Shown: positions 60,836 through 64,000 of the stretch, one piece after another
How positions within the stretch are numbered: the first letter of the stretch is position 1
Layout of the letters: the number at the start of each line of letters is the position of its first letter
Source of the DNA: Streptomyces chumphonensis
GTDB lineage: Bacteria; Actinomycetota; Actinomycetes; Streptomycetales; Streptomycetaceae
Assembly (NCBI RefSeq): GCF_014779715.1
Contig: NZ_JACXYU010000002.1
Span: 248,001-312,000 of the forward strand
Length of the DNA stretch: 64,000 nt
Reading direction: 5' to 3'
Notes under the pieces: generated by a model
What the model saw: the letters and a program-made list of their open reading frames with translations, nothing else
What the model was told of the DNA's origin: nothing
Databases searched by the model: none
Program-made: the position numbers and the translations under genes

Positions 60836-62458
60836 GTGGGTGGGACGCGATCGTGGTGGGGCTGGGGGCACGTCGAGGACGCCGTAGGCGGCGCCGAACT
60901 GGACACGCTGCTGCGCCGGGTGCGGGCCGCCCTGCCGGACGCCGAGCTGACCGGCCACCGGCCGCCTCCGGTGGCGTCGCTCGGGCTGCCGCCCTCCCGG
61001 GCCGTGGTGCCCGACGCGCTGGCCCCGCTGTGCTCCACCGAGCCCGGCGACCGCGCGGCGCACGCGCGCGGCAAGGCGTTCCGGGACGTCGTGCGAAACC
61101 TGCACGGCGACCTGGCCTCCGTGCCCGACCTGGTGGCCCGGCCCCGTCACGAACGCGACGTCGTGGCCGTGCTGGAGTGGTGCACCGGGCGCGACTACGC
61201 GGTCATCCCCTACGGCGGGGGCAGCTCCGTGGTCGGCGGCGTCGAGCCCCGCTTCGACGGCCACCCCGCCGTCGTCACCCTGGACCTGGAGCGGCTCGAC
61301 CGCGTCGTGGAGGTCGACACGATCAGCCGGGCGGCCCGCGTCCAGGCCGGCGTCCTCGGGCCGCACCTGGAGGACCAGCTCCGCCCGCACGGGCTGACGC
61401 TGCGCCACTTCCCCCAGTCCTTCGCGTTCTCGACCCTGGGCGGGTGGCTGGCCACCCGGGCCGGCGGCCACTACGCCACCGTGCTCACCCACATCGACGA
61501 GCTGACGGAGTCCCTGCGGGTGGTGACGCCGAGCGGGATCAGCGCCTCCCGCCGACTGCCGGGCTCCGGCGCCGGGCCCTCACCCGACCGGCTGTTCCTC
61601 GGCTCCGAGGGCACCCTCGGCGTCATCACGGAGGCGTGGATGCGCGTGCGGCCGCGACCGCGCTGGAAGGCCGCCGCGTCCGTGCACTTCGAGACGTGGC
61701 CGGCCGCCGTGGCCGCGACGCGCGACGTCGCCCAGAGCGGGCTGGACCCGGCGAACTGCCGGCTCCTGGACGCCGGTGAGGCGTTCCTCAACGCGGACGT
61801 CGCCGTGGGCGGCGGCGTGCTGGTCCTGGGGTTCGAGTCGGCCGACCACCCCGTCGACGCCCCCCTGCGCCGCGCGGTCGAACTGGCCCGGGCGCACGGC
61901 GGCACCGTCCCGGCCGGGCGGGGCCGCAGCGCCGGGCGGGACGGCGGCGACGCGATACCGGACGAGGCGGGGGCGGGGGCGGAACGGGCCTGGCGCGCGG
62001 CGTTCCTGCGCATGCCCTACCAGCGGGACGCCCTGGCCCGGCACGGCATGATCGTCGAGACGTTCGAGACCGCCTGCACGTGGGACCGGTTCGACGCGCT
62101 GCACCACGCGATCACCGAGGCCGCGACCGGGGCACTGCGGGCCGTGGCCGGCGCGGGCGTGGTCACCTGCCGCTTCACCCACGTCTACCCGGACGGCCCC
62201 GCCCCCTACTACGGCGTCTACGCGCCGGGACGCTGGGGCAGCACCGTGGCGCAGTGGGACGAGATCAAGGCGGCCGTCTCCGAGGCGATCGTCGCGCACG
62301 GCGGCACCATCACCCACCACCACGCCGTGGGCCGGGACCACCGCCCCTGGTACGACCGGCAGCGCCCCGACCCGTTCGCCGCCGCGCTCACCGCCGCCAA
62401 GTCGGCGCTCGACCCGGCCGGAATCCTCAACCCCGGCGTCCTGCTGCCCGCCCGCTGA
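60836..62458 (+). CDS. FAD-binding oxidase, alkyl-DHAP synthase-like
   Basis: A 540-residue VAO/PCMH-fold flavoprotein. The FAD region 'YAVIPYGGGSSVVGGVEP' is near residue 120, 'SFAFSTLGGWLATRAGGHYATVLTHIDE' near 195, and 'FLGSEGTLGVITEAWMRV' near 255. The C-terminal triple-His 'THHHAVGRDH' is a hallmark of alkylglycerone-phosphate synthases. The true reaction in Streptomyces is unproven and ether-lipid synthesis is only a possibility. GTG 60836 is chosen: GGAGG at 60823-60827 is 8 bases away, whereas GTG 60827 overlaps it. Confidence 0.88.
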   Translation: MGGTRSWWGWGHVEDAVGGAELDTLLRRVRAALPDAELTGHRPPPVASLGLPPSRAVVPDALAPLCSTEPGDRAAHARGKAFRDVVRNLHGDLASVPDLVARPRHERDVVAVLEWCTGRDYAVIPYGGGSSVVGGVEPRFDGHPAVVTLDLERLDRVVEVDTISRAARVQAGVLGPHLEDQLRPHGLTLRHFPQSFAFSTLGGWLATRAGGHYATVLTHIDELTESLRVVTPSGISASRRLPGSGAGPSPDRLFLGSEGTLGVITEAWMRVRPRPRWKAAASVHFETWPAAVAATRDVAQSGLDPANCRLLDAGEAFLNADVAVGGGVLVLGFESADHPVDAPLRRAVELARAHGGTVPAGRGRSAGRDGGDAIPDEAGAGAERAWRAAFLRMPYQRDALARHGMIVETFETACTWDRFDALHHAITEAATGALRAVAGAGVVTCRFTHVYPDGPAPYYGVYAPGRWGSTVAQWDEIKAAVSEAIVAHGGTITHHHAVGRDHRPWYDRQRPDPFAAALTAAKSALDPAGILNPGVLLPAR

Positions 62459-62537
62459 GCGCTCCCGCGCCAGGCCGTCCTCAAGGGGTGGATCCGGGGC
62501 GTGTCCCCGATGCCCGGGAACCACGACTCCGTCCATA

Positions 62538-62565
62538 TTCGGGAGAACAGCCGCTCTCTCCCGAA
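62538..62565 (+). promoter_or_regulatory. Hairpin in the 5' region of the esterase gene
   Basis: Arms TTCGGGAGA (62538-62546) and TCTCCCGAA (62557-62565), directly before the ribosome binding site (AAGGGATG). It could influence translation of the exported esterase. Confidence 0.4.
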
Positions 62566-62574
62566 GGGATGCCC

Positions 62575-62742
62575 ATGACTCCGTCCACGCCCGGCCGTTC
62601 ACGACGCCGCGCCCTGTCCTCACTCGCCGCCCTCGGGCTGGTGGCGTCCGCCGGTCCGGCCGCCGCCGCGCGGGCGACCACTCCCGCCGGGCCCCGCCGG
62701 GCCCCGCCGCCCCCGGGTGGTCCGGGTGGCACGTGCCGGTGA
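62575..62742 (+). other. Detached signal-peptide ORF of the esterase gene
   Basis: ATG 62575 opens a 55-codon frame: twin-Arg-like 'GRSRRRALSSLAALGLVASAGPAAAA', typical export signal, then a Pro-rich stretch ending at a premature TGA. The esterase domain continues in the next frame from about 62715. The likely break is the CCCCC run at 62710-62714, one C too long. This is a real frameshift or a sequencing error. Confidence 0.65.
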
Positions 62743-63628
62743 GCGCCTCATCGATCTGACGCTCGACTCCCCGGCGCTCGGCGGAAGGGGCGCGGTCCGG
62801 CTGCTCACCCCACGCGGCTGGTACCGGCGGCGCCACCTCGGCGCACGCTGGCCCACGCTCTACCTGCTGCCCGGGGGCGACGGCGACCATCTGTCCTGGA
62901 CGGAGCACCACACCATCCACCGCCTGACGGACCTGCGGGACACCCTCGTCGTCATGCCGGACATGCCGCTGTACGGCTTCTCCACCGACTGGTGGAACCA
63001 CGGCGTCGGCGGGCCGCCCCGAGTGGAGACCTACCACCTGGAGGAGGTCATGCCGCTGGTGGAGCGGCACTTCGGCGCCGGGCAGCGGCGCGCGGTGGCC
63101 GGGGAGTCGCAGGGCGGCTTCGGCGCCCTCTCCTACAGCGCCCGCCGCCCCGGCCTGTTCCGTGCGGCGGCGAGCTACAGCGGCTACGTCCACCCGCTCC
63201 GGCACCCGCACACCGTCCGGGCCGGGATGACGTACCTCGGCATGGACTGGCTCGCCCTGTGGGGCCACCCGGTGCGGCAGCGCGCGATCTGGGAGGCGCA
63301 CGACCCCGTCCACCTCGCGCACCGGCTGCGCGGCCTCCCCGTCCACCTGTCCTGCGGCGACGGCCGGCTCGGGCCGCTCGACCCGCCGGGGACCGAACCC
63401 GACCCGGACATCCCCGGGCTGGAGAACCCCGACAACCCCTTCCCCGAGGACGTCTACTCCCCCACCGAAGCCATCATGCGGGAGGAGAACGAGACCCTGG
63501 CCGCCCACCTCGACCGAGTGGGCGCCCGCCTCAGCACGCACTTCCACCCCGGAACCCACGACCCCGCCTACTGGTCCCGGGAGTTCCGCAGGTCTCTGCC
63601 GACACTGCTCGCGGCCCTGCACGACTGA
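62717..63628 (+). CDS. Alpha/beta-hydrolase esterase (antigen-85/EstA-like), 5' end frameshifted
   Basis: A 303-codon frame encoding a secreted-type esterase/acyltransferase domain: 'GERLIDLTLDSPALGG', 'WPTLYLLPGGDGDHLSWTEH', nucleophile elbow 'VAGESQGGFGALSY' (Ser near residue 138), and 'HFHPGTHDPAYWSREF' with the catalytic His. The family resembles mycolyltransferase-like esterases of actinomycetes. The GTG at 62717 lacks a binding site and falls inside the frameshifted junction. The intact gene would start at ATG 62575. If the frameshift is real, the product is not exported and probably not made. Confidence 0.75.
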   Translation: MVRVARAGERLIDLTLDSPALGGRGAVRLLTPRGWYRRRHLGARWPTLYLLPGGDGDHLSWTEHHTIHRLTDLRDTLVVMPDMPLYGFSTDWWNHGVGGPPRVETYHLEEVMPLVERHFGAGQRRAVAGESQGGFGALSYSARRPGLFRAAASYSGYVHPLRHPHTVRAGMTYLGMDWLALWGHPVRQRAIWEAHDPVHLAHRLRGLPVHLSCGDGRLGPLDPPGTEPDPDIPGLENPDNPFPEDVYSPTEAIMREENETLAAHLDRVGARLSTHFHPGTHDPAYWSREFRRSLPTLLAALHD

Positions 63629-63946
63629 CCGTTCGGGCACCATGCGGTGACGCGACGGGAACGCGCCGCTCCGGTGCGCCCGCACGTCACCCCACCCGTG
63701 TGGGTCCGCCCGTTGACCACGTACGTCGGCTCGTCCCCTTCCGCGACCATCGCTCGCCGCACTGCTCCCGCACGGCCCACCAGTGCGACTGAAAGGGACC
63801 CCCGTACCGCCGACACGATCGGCCCGCCAGGCCCAACCGCCGGCGGGGCACAGGGGTGACCTCATCGGCGGGCCCGGCGCCGGACACGGGGACCTGTCCG
63901 GCGGTCAGCCACCGAGCAAGGGGCACATCGCACTCGGGAAACAGAA
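63629..63946. other. Gap with no recognised gene
   Basis: I see only short, unsupported frames with no family resemblance, no clear ribosome binding sites and no tRNA. It separates the esterase from the tRNA at the right edge. Confidence 0.6.
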
Positions 63947-63970
63947 GAACCCCAGCCGTGGCTGGGGTTC
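63947..63970 (-). terminator. Terminator of the edge tRNA gene
   Basis: GAACCCCAGCC/GGCTGGGGTTC, perfect 11-bp arms with a 2-base loop. On the minus strand it is followed by TTCTGTTTCC, a T-rich tail, 6 bp past the tRNA CCA end. Confidence 0.85.
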
Positions 63971-63976
63971 TCTTCG

Positions 63977-64000
63977 TGGTGTCCGAGGGGGGACTTGAAC
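63977..64000 (-). tRNA. tRNA 3' end, probably tRNA-Leu (cut by window edge)
   Basis: On the minus strand the last 24 bases read as T-loop TTCAAGT, T-stem CCCCC, acceptor strand CTCGGAC, discriminator A and encoded CCA. The inferred 5' acceptor GTCCGAG, together with the G-rich T-arm, fits a Streptomyces leucine tRNA as I remember it. The anticodon is outside the window. Confidence 0.8.

Noticed and set aside
63629..63946. Short frames on both strands considered as remnants of a mobile element next to the tRNA
   Set aside because: No integrase, excisionase or repeat similarity is recognisable.

Overview
The window is about 73% G+C, with tightly packed genes on both strands, many GTG starts, and stop/start overlaps of the GTGA/ATGA type. 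Gene content (conservon, hopanoid-type squalene genes, Rpf-like enzyme, many Streptomyces-specific DUF families) points to a Streptomyces or close relative chromosome. Gene order from about 23 to 54 kb (squalene operon, surface-lipid operon, CDF exporter, idi, SCO6745 family, fatty-acid oxidation operon) resembles, from memory, the SCO6725-SCO6763 part of S. coelicolor. No database was consulted.

1-3.8 kb is a small acyl-CoA/fatty-acid locus: an acyl-CoA synthetase (cut by the left edge) diverges from a FabG4-HtdX pair, with a convergent TetR regulator. Both control regions carry the same tandem TTAC-N6-GTAA operator. At 3.9-5.6 kb a ZTP riboswitch precedes serine hydroxymethyltransferase. 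Small DUF genes and a three-domain cell-wall hydrolase follow. From 8.9 to 15.3 kb lies a probable stress island, where at least three genes have promoters matching the SigB-type GNNT-N14-16-GGGTAC pattern.

15.5-23.4 kb holds signalling genes: a methyltransferase coupled to a PAS-GGDEF-EAL protein, a GAF protein, a broken conservon (cvnA and cvnB intact, cvnC absent, cvnD a frameshifted stump), an AlkB-like oxygenase and a tyrosine phosphatase. 23.5-28.0 kb is a four-gene squalene operon (hpnC, hpnD, hpnE, polyprenyl synthase) whose expected squalene-hopene cyclase is not next to it. 28.2-35.3 kb is a seven-gene, translationally coupled operon that combines two CDP-alcohol phosphotransferases, a nucleotidyltransferase, a glycerol-1-phosphate dehydrogenase-like enzyme, a glycosyltransferase and an ABC-2 exporter. 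It probably makes and exports a phosphodiester-containing lipid or glycan. A zinc exporter with a candidate Zur box and idi follow.

37-54 kb contains an anti-sigma-like ATPase, Tex, a nitroreductase, an ABC-F protein with a leader peptide and strong promoter, a secreted sphingomyelinase, and a MerR gene convergent with a CoA-transferase/thiolase/FadB operon. 54-64 kb carries endonuclease V, a DrrAB-like exporter, an Fpg/Nei glycosylase with an unusual zinc finger, a secreted repeat protein, a two-domain universal stress protein, an AGPS-like flavoenzyme, a frameshifted esterase, and the 3' end of a tRNA with its terminator at the right edge.
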